A stretch of 64,000 nt of DNA from Marinobacter salinus (GTDB lineage Bacteria; Pseudomonadota; Gammaproteobacteria; Pseudomonadales; Oleiphilaceae). The DNA lies in NCBI RefSeq assembly GCF_001854125.1, contig NZ_CP017715.1:2542001-2606000 (forward strand). The letters run 5' to 3'. The translations under genes and the position numbers were made by a program. Shown here piece by piece: positions 1 to 8,538 of this stretch (positions are counted from its first letter, which is position 1; every line of letters begins with the position of its first letter). Under the pieces are notes generated by a model. It searched no databases. It was given only the letters and a program-made list of their open reading frames with translations, and had not been told where the DNA came from.

Positions 1-1475
1 TATCCGCCAGCAGCCAGCCAGGAGTCGGACGGAGCCATCAGCCAGAGTATGGTTCCAGCCAGGGCAGCATTGGCGAACAGCATCTGCATCAGGAATCTCG
101 GCCAACCCGGCTGGCTTCGCCACGCGCCTTCCTTGCGCAGGCCTTGCCATAACAAAAAGCCATTAAGCCAGGCTGACAGTGACGTGGCCAGAGCCAGGCC
201 GGCGTGGGCCAGCGGAAGAATGAGGGCGAGATTGAGCACCATATTGGCAACCATGGCGATAACCCCGATTTTTACTGGCGTGCGGGTATCCTCACGGGCG
301 AAAAATCCGGGCGCCAGAACCTTGATCAACATAAAGGCCAGAAGCCCGGCCGAATAGGCCCGCAAGCTCTGGGCCGACATCATCACGTCCCGGTCGGTCA
401 CTTCACCATAATGGAACAAAGTAGCTATCAGAGGCTCAGCAAGCAGCGCCAGAGCCAGCGCTGCCGGAAGACCAATGAGCAGTACCGCCCTGACAGCCCA
501 GTCAAGGGTAGCTGCAAACTGGTCTTCGGACGCTGCCGCATGCTTACGAGAGAGGCTGGGCAAAATAACCGTGGCAATCGCGATGCCAAAAACCCCCAGA
601 GGTAGCTCAGACAGCCGGTCGGAGTAGTAGAGCCAGGACACGCTGCCGGTCTGGAGAAATGACGCCAGCACGGTATCCAGCAACAGGTTGATCTGGCTGA
701 CCGAGACGCCAAAAAGCGCGGGCGCCATCAATTTGAGAATCCGGCTTACACCCTCATGGTGGTAATCAACCCGGGGGCGCGGCAACAGCCCGAGACGCAT
801 AAGGAAGGGCAACTGGAAAAACAGTTGCAGAGCACCGGCGATGAACACGCCCCAGGCCAATGCCATGACAGGCTCATCCATCAACGGAGTGAGGTAAACG
901 GCCGCGCCGATCATCGCCAGGTTCAGCAGAACGGGCGTGAAGGCAGGCACGGCGAACCGGTCATAACTGTTCAGAATGCCACCGGCAAAGGCCGTCAGCG
1001 AAATCAGCAAAAGATAGGGGAAGGTGATCCGAAGCATGTCACTGGTCAGGGCGAACTTCACGTCATCATCCAGGAAACCGGGCGCGAAAACGGCCGTCAG
1101 AACCGGCGCCCCAAGCATGGCGACCAGCGTGACACCCAACAGGATCAAACCCAGAGAGCCGGAAACCGCATCAACCAGCCTCCGGACATCAGAAACCGAC
1201 TGATTCTCCCGATAAGAAGACAGCACCGGCACAAAGGCTTGGGAGAATGCCCCCTCTGCAAACAGCCTCCGAAGGAAATTGGGGATTTTGAAAGCGACGA
1301 AAAAAGCATCAGCCCCGGTGCCGGCGCCGAAATAACGGGCAATCACCATATCCCTGGCCAGACCCAGAACTCTGGAGAGCATGGTCATGACCCCCACCAG
1401 TCCGGAGGAGCGGAGCAGGCCCGGGGCTGGTGGCAAAGGTTTGTTCTCAGGGCTGATTTCGGGTTCCGATGACAT
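1..1475 (-). CDS. murJ: Lipid II flippase MurJ (MviN), C-terminus cut by window edge
   Basis: Inner-membrane flippase of the MOP superfamily that moves lipid II to the periplasmic face for peptidoglycan synthesis. The minus-strand translation begins MSSEPEISPENK, then continues with family-typical segments such as SRVLGLARDMVIARYFG, FKIPNFLRRLFAEGAFSQAF and LYYSDRLSELPLGVFGIA, and shows many hydrophobic stretches consistent with the 14-helix fold. About 491 codons are visible; family members are usually 510-530 residues, so only the last few dozen are missing off the left edge. The ATG at 1473-1475 is the first in frame. The gene is divergent from rpsT, the usual murJ/rpsT neighbourhood in gammaproteobacteria. 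Identification is firm. Confidence 0.95.
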   Translation of the reverse strand, partial: MSSEPEISPENKPLPPAPGLLRSSGLVGVMTMLSRVLGLARDMVIARYFGAGTGADAFFVAFKIPNFLRRLFAEGAFSQAFVPVLSSYRENQSVSDVRRLVDAVSGSLGLILLGVTLVAMLGAPVLTAVFAPGFLDDDVKFALTSDMLRITFPYLLLISLTAFAGGILNSYDRFAVPAFTPVLLNLAMIGAAVYLTPLMDEPVMALAWGVFIAGALQLFFQLPFLMRLGLLPRPRVDYHHEGVSRILKLMAPALFGVSVSQINLLLDTVLASFLQTGSVSWLYYSDRLSELPLGVFGIAIATVILPSLSRKHAAASEDQFAATLDWAVRAVLLIGLPAALALALLAEPLIATLFHYGEVTDRDVMMSAQSLRAYSAGLLAFMLIKVLAPGFFAREDTRTPVKIGVIAMVANMVLNLALILPLAHAGLALATSLSAWLNGFLLWQGLRKEGAWRSQPGWPRFLMQMLFANAALAGTILWLMAPSDSWLAAGG

Positions 1476-1612
1476 GCGGGCTCAGGTCTTGCGTTGAACG
1501 TCGAGACAGTGGGGCATCTCGGGAATTACCTGTTCGCTCCGGACACCCGCACCCAGTGAGCCGCGAGTTTAGCACAGGCCTCTGGTGTCGGGGGATGAAA
1601 TGGGTTTTGGTC

Positions 1613-1641
1613 TTGACATTTCGGGGCTCCAGCGGCATAGT
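1613..1641 (+). promoter_or_regulatory. Sigma-70-type promoter for rpsT
   Basis: TTGACA at 1613-1618, a 17-base spacer, then CATAGT at 1636-1641. The -35 is a perfect consensus, and the site lies about 90 bases upstream of the rpsT start in the murJ/rpsT divergent region. Seen directly in the sequence; activity is inferred. Confidence 0.55.
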
Positions 1642-1733
1642 TCGGCGTCATTTATTTCGACGCGCTGGTTTTGGCGCGCCCGCGATGTAACGAATCATTC
1701 AGCAACGACTTTAAGATTTTCAGGAGTTTTACG

Positions 1734-2003
1734 GTGGCAAATTCCCCGCAAGCCAAGAAGCGCGCACGTCAGAACGAGAAGAACCGCAAGCACAATGCCA
1801 GCCTGCGTTCCATGGCACGTACGTACATGAAAAAGATCCAGGCCAAAATTGAGGCCGGCAACTACGAAGAAGCCCAGGCTGCTTTCCAGCAGGCTCAGCC
1901 GATTCTGGACAGCATGGTCAACAAAGGCGTGTTCGCCAAGAACAAGATTGCTCGTAGCAAGAGCCGTCTGAGCGCCAAGATCAAGTCCCTGAAGAGCGCG
2001 TAA
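1734..2003 (+). CDS. rpsT: 30S ribosomal protein S20
   Basis: Primary 16S rRNA-binding protein of the small subunit, 89 residues, matching the usual length. The sequence is Lys/Arg/Ala-rich and opens [18 protein letters not shown], a typical S20 N-terminus; it ends [15 protein letters not shown] chose the GTG at 1734 because AGGAG lies at 1722-1726 with a suitable gap and because the protein then starts where S20 normally starts; an in-frame ATG at 1671 would add 21 non-conserved residues. It is a single-gene unit followed by a strong hairpin terminator. A non-ATG start is common for rpsT in enterics, where it limits translation. Confidence 0.97.
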   Translation: MANSPQAKKRARQNEKNRKHNASLRSMARTYMKKIQAKIEAGNYEEAQAAFQQAQPILDSMVNKGVFAKNKIARSKSRLSAKIKSLKSA

Positions 2004-2023
2004 GCGGATTTTTCTTCAGATAT

Positions 2024-2054
2024 AAAAAAACCGGCCAAATGGCCGGTTTTTTTA
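2024..2054. terminator. Bidirectional rho-independent terminator between rpsT and proB
   Basis: The hairpin CCGGCCA-AAT-GGCCGG is flanked by an A-run on the left and a T-run on the right, so it can stop rpsT transcripts from the left and proB transcripts from the right. It ends eight bases before the proB stop codon region. Confidence 0.85.
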
Positions 2055-2061
2055 TGACCCG

Positions 2062-3186
2062 CTAAACGATAACCAGATTATCCCGGTGAATCATTTCCTC
2101 TCCAGAAACGTAACCAAGAACCTCCGCAATACGATCGCTTGAACGCCCGGCAATGGCCCTGGCCTCGTCAGCGCCGTAATTAACCAGGCCTCGGGCAATC
2201 TCTCTGCCTTTTTCGTCAACACAGGAAACCATCTCCCCACGACGGAACTGGCCTGTCACAGCCTTCACGCCCACAGGTAGCAGACTCCGGCCTCCAAGAC
2301 ACACCACCTTGACGGCACCATCATCCAGAGTCAGCTGACCGCGAGTCTGCAGGTGGCTGGCGAGCCATTGCTTACGGGCAGCAATCCGCCCCTGCTCCGG
2401 CAACAACAAGGTGCCCACCACATCCCCCTGACGCAAACGGGTGATAACGCCTTCGATCCGCCCACCCACAATCACGGTGAACGCACCTGAGCGGGCAGCC
2501 AAGCGAGCCGCACGCAACTTGGTCAGCATCCCGCCGCGTCCAAGAACTCCCGCTCCACCGCCAGCCATTGCGTCCAGCTCACGGTCTCCGGCCTTGCGCT
2601 CGGTGACCAGCTGCGCACCTGCATGCTTACGGGGATCCTTGTCAAACAGGCCAAGCTGGTCAGTCAGAATAATCAGGCCATCGGCCTCGATCAGGTTTGC
2701 AACAAGGGCACCCAACGTATCGTTGTCACCAAAGCGGATCTCGTCGGTAACCACTGTATCGTTTTCATTTACAATGGGAACCACGCCAAAACCCAGTAAG
2801 GCACGCAAGGTACTGCGGCCATTCAGGTACCGCTTTCGATCAGAAAGATCATCATGAGTCAGAAGAATCTGCGCAGTATGCACACCATGACGCTTGAACT
2901 GGGCTTCCCAGGTTTGCACCAACCCCATCTGCCCGACAGCGGCAGCCGCCTGCAACTCATGAAGCTGCTCAGGACGGGCCGACCAGCCCAACCGGCTCAT
3001 GCCAACGGCAACTGAACCGGAAGAAACGATAACCACTTCCACGCCATCTTCAATCAGCGCTGCAATCTGATCGACCCACAGCCCCAGTGACGCTACATCC
3101 AGGCCTTTGCCGTCATTCGTCAGCAGGGCACTTCCAATTTTAATGACCAGGCGACGAGCCTGGCGCAGCTGGATGCGTTCACTCAT
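2062..3186 (-). CDS. proB: Glutamate 5-kinase with PUA domain
   Basis: Phosphorylates glutamate to glutamyl-5-phosphate, the first step of proline synthesis, in the cytoplasm. At 374 residues it matches the two-domain form: an amino-acid kinase domain ([11 protein letters not shown] near residue 13; [26 protein letters not shown] for substrate and Mg binding) followed by a C-terminal PUA domain from about residue 280. It starts 21 bases after obgE and probably shares its transcript. The partner proA is not in the window. Proline feedback control is known for the family but cannot be judged here. Confidence 0.96.
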   Translation of the reverse strand: MSERIQLRQARRLVIKIGSALLTNDGKGLDVASLGLWVDQIAALIEDGVEVVIVSSGSVAVGMSRLGWSARPEQLHELQAAAAVGQMGLVQTWEAQFKRHGVHTAQILLTHDDLSDRKRYLNGRSTLRALLGFGVVPIVNENDTVVTDEIRFGDNDTLGALVANLIEADGLIILTDQLGLFDKDPRKHAGAQLVTERKAGDRELDAMAGGGAGVLGRGGMLTKLRAARLAARSGAFTVIVGGRIEGVITRLRQGDVVGTLLLPEQGRIAARKQWLASHLQTRGQLTLDDGAVKVVCLGGRSLLPVGVKAVTGQFRRGEMVSCVDEKGREIARGLVNYGADEARAIAGRSSDRIAEVLGYVSGEEMIHRDNLVIV

Positions 3187-3207
3187 GATGCTTGCGAATC
3201 TCTCAAT

Positions 3208-4410
<1,203 letters not shown>

Positions 4411-4437
4411 TCAACCCTTTGCGCTTCGCGCATAAAC

Positions 4438-4477
4438 TAAAAAGCCCCGCAGCCTCAAGGAAGCTTTGCGGGGCTCC
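4438..4477 (-). terminator. Hairpin terminator/attenuator between rpmA and obgE
   Basis: On the minus strand, GGAGCCCCGCAAAGC pairs with GCTGCGGGGCTTTT, giving a GC-rich stem followed by five T residues. It lies in the 143-base gap between rpmA and obgE, so it either ends the rplU-rpmA transcript or partly attenuates the downstream genes. No obvious promoter was seen for obgE after it. Confidence 0.75.
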
Positions 4478-4550
4478 GAATAGCACCGACCTCTGACTAT
4501 ATCAGGATATCAGTGCCATCCAAGGTTCGACAGAACCGGATCGCCGCTGC

Positions 4551-4811
4551 TTACGCAGCCGGAACGATGCTCACGAACTTGCGGCTCTGCGGGCCTTTGA
4601 CTTCGAACTTCACCTGGCCGTCTGCTTTCGCAAACAGGGTGTGGTCTTTGCCAATGCCTACGTTGCTACCAGCATGGAAACGGGTTCCGCGCTGACGAAT
4701 AATGATGCTGCCTGCAGATACAGTCTCTCCGCCGTAGCGCTTCACACCAAGTCGTTTCGACTCGGAATCGCGACCGTTACGGGTACTACCTGCTGCTTTT
4801 TTGTGAGCCAT
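4551..4811 (-). CDS. rpmA: 50S ribosomal protein L27
   Basis: Large-subunit protein whose N-terminus reaches the peptidyl-transferase centre. It has 86 residues and starts [19 protein letters not shown], the standard L27 start with the [10 protein letters not shown] signature; no cleavable Firmicutes-type N-terminal extension is present. It follows rplU by 36 bases in the conserved rplU-rpmA pair. Identification is certain from sequence and order. Confidence 0.98.
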   Translation of the reverse strand: MAHKKAAGSTRNGRDSESKRLGVKRYGGETVSAGSIIIRQRGTRFHAGSNVGIGKDHTLFAKADGQVKFEVKGPQSRKFVSIVPAA

Positions 4812-4847
4812 TACCAGCCTCCTTATCTAAGGGGTAATTCGAGAGCC

Positions 4848-5159
4848 TCAGCCCTTGATACCCGTGATCTTTACTTCAGTAAACCACTGACGGTGGCCCT
4901 GACGCTTCATGGAATGCTTCCGACGACGGAACTTGATGATATTGATCTTGTCGTGACGGCCGTGGCTAACCACTTCCGCAGTAACCTTGGCACCATCAAC
5001 TACCGGCGCGCCAACCTGAACCTTATCGCCATCCGCAACCAACAGAACGCGATCAAATTCCACGTTGCCACCAGTTTCAACTTCAAGCTTTTCCAGCTTC
5101 AGCGTTTCGCCTTCTTTTACACGGTGCTGCTTGCCACCGCTAACAATAACTGCGTACAT
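4848..5159 (-). CDS. rplU: 50S ribosomal protein L21
   Basis: Large-subunit protein that binds 23S rRNA. It has 103 residues, [18 protein letters not shown] onward, with the conserved [14 protein letters not shown] segment [15 protein letters not shown] and an ITGIKG-type end. The ATG at 5157-5159 gives the standard L21 N-terminus and is preceded by GGAG; an in-frame upstream ATG at 5183 would add eight unconserved residues. It leads the rplU-rpmA operon and has a leader of about 100 bases with competing inverted repeats (see the separate entry). Confidence 0.97.
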   Translation of the reverse strand: MYAVIVSGGKQHRVKEGETLKLEKLEVETGGNVEFDRVLLVADGDKVQVGAPVVDGAKVTAEVVSHGRHDKINIIKFRRRKHSMKRQGHRQWFTEVKITGIKG

Positions 5160-5182
5160 TGATTTTCTCCGCGATTGACCCA

Positions 5183-5244
5183 TCCCTGCTCTTATCCACC
5201 TGGTTCTAAGGGAAGCGCTCTGGCAACCCTATAGCAGGGAGCGC
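5183..5244 (-). promoter_or_regulatory. rplU leader with two competing inverted repeats
   Basis: Within the predicted rplU leader, TCCCTGCT at 5183-5190 can pair perfectly with AGCAGGGA at 5233-5240 (8 bp), while GCGCTC at 5215-5220 can pair with GAGCGC at 5239-5244 (6 bp). The two pairings interleave, so they are mutually exclusive or form a pseudoknot. This arrangement resembles ribosomal-protein autoregulatory leaders, but I know of no described gammaproteobacterial L21 leader of this form; function is inferred. Confidence 0.35.
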
Positions 5245-5268
5245 AGGTTGGGATGAGTTGGGCGCGTG

Positions 5269-5297
5269 ATTGTACGAAAAGGCGCCTCGCAATACAA
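5269..5297 (-). promoter_or_regulatory. Sigma-70-type promoter for rplU-rpmA
   Basis: On the minus strand, TTGTAT (complement of 5292-5297), a 17-base spacer, then TACAAT (complement of 5269-5274), followed by a GC-rich discriminator, as is common at stringently controlled ribosomal promoters. The predicted transcript start is about 100 bases upstream of rplU. Confidence 0.5.
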
Positions 5298-5303
5298 GCC
5301 AAG

Positions 5304-5332
5304 TTGACACTGCAGACCGCAATACCTAGCAT
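5304..5332 (+). promoter_or_regulatory. Sigma-70-type promoter for ispB
   Basis: TTGACA at 5304-5309, a 17-base spacer, then TAGCAT at 5327-5332, about 55 bases upstream of the ispB start. Its -35 box lies only six bases from the -35 box of the divergent rplU promoter. Confidence 0.55.
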
Positions 5333-5388
5333 TGCCGCGACCTGCCCGAATTATCAACATCAGAACCAGCAAGGGATCCACAAGCCGC

Positions 5389-6357
5389 ATGACAGCCGAG
5401 CGCATATACGACACCGTGGCCGACGACTTCAGCCGCGTTAATGATCTGATCATCAAGCGGCTTTCCTCAGACGTTCCTCTCGTGGAAAAAATTGCCCAGT
5501 ACATTATTGAAAGTGGTGGTAAGCGCTTGAGACCACTACTGGTTCTGCTATCAAGCCAGGCTGCGGGCTATGACCAGAGTGACCACCTGAAGCTGGCTGC
5601 GGTCATTGAATTCCTGCATACAGCCACACTACTCCACGATGATGTGGTCGACACATCCGATATGCGCCGCGGCCGAAGCACAGCCAATGCCCGCTGGGGC
5701 AACGCGCCAAGTGTGCTGGTAGGTGATTTCCTCTACGCCCGCGCTTTCGAGATGATGGTAGAACTGAAAAGCCTTCCGATAATGGATGTTCTTTCTCACG
5801 CAACTGCGGTTATTGCCGAAGGCGAAGTCATGCAGTTGATGAACGTCAAGAATCCGGATCTGACCGAAGAGCAGTACATGAAGGTCATCCATAACAAGAC
5901 TGCCATGCTGTTTGAGGCCGCTTCCCACACCGGCGCCCTTCTCGCCAATGCCAGTGACCAGCATGAACGGGCCTTGCGGGATTATGGCAAGCACCTTGGC
6001 CTGGCTTTTCAGCTTGTGGACGATGTACTGGATTATCGGGGAGACGCCGAAGCCATGGGCAAGAATGTGGGGGACGACCTGGCCGAAGGCAAGACAACCC
6101 TCCCCCTCATCCACGCCATGGCAAACGGTGAAGAGGAGGAGCGACAGCTCATCCGTCAGGCTATTCGCAAGGGTGGCCTGGATGACCTGCCCCGGATTCT
6201 GGAGATTGTAGAAACCTCCGGTGCACTCGAATACACCATGCAAAGGGCCAGGGCCGAAGCTGCGCTGGCGGCGAAGCAATTGTCCTGTCTCGCCGCATCA
6301 CCTCACAAAGAAGCCCTTGAACTGCTGACCGAGGTTGCCGTGGCAAGGGTTAGCTGA
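5389..6357 (+). CDS. ispB: Octaprenyl/polyprenyl diphosphate synthase
   Basis: Trans-prenyltransferase that extends farnesyl diphosphate with isopentenyl units to make the quinone side chain. The chosen ATG at 5389 gives 322 residues (E. coli IspB has 323) starting MTAERIYDTVADDFSRVN; an in-frame ATG at 5332 lies inside the predicted promoter. The first Asp-rich motif DDVVD is at 84-88, followed by RRGRST, and the second is VDDVLDYRGD near residue 210. GGKRLRP at 43-49 is the substrate phosphate-binding region. It is divergent from rplU, a conserved order. The side-chain length (8 or 9 units) cannot be read from the sequence with confidence. Confidence 0.95.
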   Translation: MTAERIYDTVADDFSRVNDLIIKRLSSDVPLVEKIAQYIIESGGKRLRPLLVLLSSQAAGYDQSDHLKLAAVIEFLHTATLLHDDVVDTSDMRRGRSTANARWGNAPSVLVGDFLYARAFEMMVELKSLPIMDVLSHATAVIAEGEVMQLMNVKNPDLTEEQYMKVIHNKTAMLFEAASHTGALLANASDQHERALRDYGKHLGLAFQLVDDVLDYRGDAEAMGKNVGDDLAEGKTTLPLIHAMANGEEEERQLIRQAIRKGGLDDLPRILEIVETSGALEYTMQRARAEAALAAKQLSCLAASPHKEALELLTEVAVARVS

Positions 6358-7336
6358 GACTTTCACGCCCATGCGACGCATCAAAATCCAGCTCAGGCCC
6401 GACCGGGACCACCTGTGACGGATTTATGGTGCGCTGGCTCACATAGTAGTGCCGTTTAATCTGGGCAATATCCACAGTCCCGGCGACGCCCGCCACCTGA
6501 TAAAGGTCCCGCACATACCCCGAAAGCGCTGGGAAATCGGCGATTCGCTGACGGTTGCATTTGAAATGCCCATAATACGCGGCATCAAAACGGATCAACG
6601 TGGTAAACAAGCGCCAGTCCGCTTCTGTCAGTTGCCCACCGACCAGGTACCTTTGCCCTGATAACCGGCGCTCAAGCCAGTCCAGTGACCTGAACAGTTC
6701 GGCATACGCCTCTTCGTACTTGTCCTGGGCCGTCGCAAATCCGGCCTTGTAAACGCCGTTATTAACTGTGTGGTATACACGCTCGTTTACTTCATCAATC
6801 TCTGCCCGAAGCGACTCCGGGTAAAAATCGACGCCAGCTTCAACCCCATCAAGCCTGTTAAACGCCGAATTGAACATCCGGATAATCTCGGCGGACTCGT
6901 TGCTGGCAATGGTTTGTTTTTCCCTGTCCCACAACGCCGGCACCGTGACCCGGCCGGTATAGCCGGGAGCGGCCTTCGTATAAAGCTGGTGCATGAACCG
7001 AAAATCGAACAAGTGGTCCCGGTGGTGATCGCTCCCCGGCCGGAACTCCCACCCATTCTCTACCATATCGGGGTGAACCACAGACACTGAAATGTGCTTC
7101 TCCAGCCCTTTCAGCCTCCGGAAAATCAACGTCCGGTGGGCCCACGGGCAAGCCATCGAGACGTACAAATGGTAACGGCCAGACTCAGCCTTGAAACCGC
7201 CTTCTCCCTCCGGTCCCGGCGCCCCATCAACTGTTACCCAGTTCCGGAAACGCGCGGACTCGCGCTCAAATTTGCCACCTGTCTTGTCTGTGTCATACCA
7301 CTGATCGTGCCACTTTCCACCGATAAGAAGACCCAT
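6350..7336 (-). CDS. Glutathionyl-hydroquinone reductase (YqjG/ECM4-type GST)
   Basis: Xi-class glutathione transferase that reduces glutathionyl-hydroquinones to hydroquinones, releasing glutathione; cytoplasmic. It has 328 residues starting MGLLIGGKWHDQWYDTDKTG. The signature ACPWAHR with catalytic Cys63 is present, followed by the thioredoxin-fold part and an all-helical C-terminal half containing the TEADWRLFTTLIRFDAAY segment typical of this class. The ATG at 7334-7336 is preceded by GGAGG eight bases upstream; a TTG five codons earlier is less likely. The stop overlaps the ispB end by eight bases, tail to tail. The gene is divergent from a LysR regulator, which may control it (inference). 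Confidence 0.92.
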   Translation of the reverse strand: MGLLIGGKWHDQWYDTDKTGGKFERESARFRNWVTVDGAPGPEGEGGFKAESGRYHLYVSMACPWAHRTLIFRRLKGLEKHISVSVVHPDMVENGWEFRPGSDHHRDHLFDFRFMHQLYTKAAPGYTGRVTVPALWDREKQTIASNESAEIIRMFNSAFNRLDGVEAGVDFYPESLRAEIDEVNERVYHTVNNGVYKAGFATAQDKYEEAYAELFRSLDWLERRLSGQRYLVGGQLTEADWRLFTTLIRFDAAYYGHFKCNRQRIADFPALSGYVRDLYQVAGVAGTVDIAQIKRHYYVSQRTINPSQVVPVGPELDFDASHGRESLS

Positions 7337-7513
7337 CGCCTCAACCTCCAATCAAGAATTCTGAATTTTCCGGGCGTTACTGCCCCGAAGGCACGGGAAA
7401 GGCCTGAAGTGTTTGCCAGGGTTCGCATGCCAGGAATTTAGAAGCAGAATACCGGGGACCCTGCTACCCTCTCAAACAAGCATTTCTGGCCAACAACCTC
7501 AGATAATTCGAAC

Positions 7514-8425
7514 ATGCATACAGCCATCACCATAGACGCCCTCAAAGTTCTTGACGCCATCAATCGAAAAGGGAGCTTCGCCGGTGCCGCCGGCGAACTT
7601 TTCCGGGTCCCCTCCGCTATCAGTTACACCGTGCAAAAACTGGAGGAAGACCTGAATGTCGCCATTTTCGACAGGACAGGGCACCGTGCAACACTGACCC
7701 CTGCCGGGAGATACCTTCTGGAGGAAGGGCGAACGCTTCTTGAAGCTGCAGAAAACCTCGCCCACACCACGAAACAGGTCGCTCAGGGCTGGGAAACCCG
7801 TTTGCGCATTGGCTTCAACTCCCTACTCCCTGCCGAATGCCTGTTCCCGGCGATTCGCGAATTCTATGAACTGGGCGTTCCGGTTGATATTCAGGTTGTC
7901 GAAGAGGTCTTTGCAGGAGCTTGGGACGCGCTGCAAAGCCGACGGGTTGACCTGGTGGTCGGTGCCGACCACTTCAGCAAGCCTGCCGGAAACTTCAAAA
8001 CCAAGACAATAGGGGACATGCCCTTCGTTTTTGCTGTTGGAGGCGAGCATCCCCTCGCCAGCGCCCGTGGGCCATTAACCGAAAACGACATATCGAAATA
8101 TCCGGCGGCGGTTGCAGCCGATACGTCGCGGTCGCTGCCTCCCGGTCATGCCGGCATTTTCCGACGCCAGCGCACGTTAACCGTCGCCAACATAGATCAG
8201 AAAATTGCCATACAGGAATCGGGCCTTGGTGTCGGCTGGCTACCCCTTGCCAGGATTCGTCGACAGGTCGAGTCTGGCAGCCTTGTCATCAAGGAAGTGA
8301 GTGACCCCAGGCAACCAGTCGTACTGCATGTGGCCCGCCATGCTGAAGATCAGGGCAAAGCCCTTATGTGGTTCTGGAGACGCCTGACCGAAGACAACGC
8401 CATTACTGACTGGCTAAATAATTGA
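7514..8425 (+). CDS. LysR-family transcriptional regulator
   Basis: DNA-binding regulator of 303 residues. The N-terminal winged helix-turn-helix is clear: residues 4-62 include DALKVLDAINRKGSFAGAA and the recognition-helix region AISYTVQKLEEDLNVAIFDR. A periplasmic-binding-protein-like effector domain follows (from about residue 90, RLRIGFNSLLPAECLFPAI). It resembles the YhaJ/AaeR-like group more than metabolic regulators, but the ligand cannot be named. It is divergent from the hydroquinone reductase gene with 177 bases between the starts, the classic LysR-target layout, so it may sense quinones or aromatics. That link is an inference. Confidence 0.88.
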   Translation: MHTAITIDALKVLDAINRKGSFAGAAGELFRVPSAISYTVQKLEEDLNVAIFDRTGHRATLTPAGRYLLEEGRTLLEAAENLAHTTKQVAQGWETRLRIGFNSLLPAECLFPAIREFYELGVPVDIQVVEEVFAGAWDALQSRRVDLVVGADHFSKPAGNFKTKTIGDMPFVFAVGGEHPLASARGPLTENDISKYPAAVAADTSRSLPPGHAGIFRRQRTLTVANIDQKIAIQESGLGVGWLPLARIRRQVESGSLVIKEVSDPRQPVVLHVARHAEDQGKALMWFWRRLTEDNAITDWLNN

Positions 8426-8481
8426 AATAATGCTCATTTAATCTGGCGCTGGGCTCGCTGTTTGCCGGCAAATGAGTCAAC

Positions 8482-8508
8482 TTGAAACCTTCGCCGTTCG
8501 TTTATACT
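8482..8508 (+). promoter_or_regulatory. Candidate promoter for the WS/DGAT gene
   Basis: TTGAAA at 8482-8487 and TATACT at 8503-8508, with a short 15-base spacer, about 30 bases upstream of the chosen start. The -10 box is good, but the spacing is below the 16-18 optimum. Confidence 0.35.
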
Positions 8509-8538
8509 GGGAAACAACTAGCCAAAGGGAGTTCATTG

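Noticed and set aside
756..1472. A 238-residue plus-strand frame over murJ
   Set aside because: Its sequence is low-complexity and Gln/Gly/Arg-rich, the typical mirror of hydrophobic membrane-protein codons.
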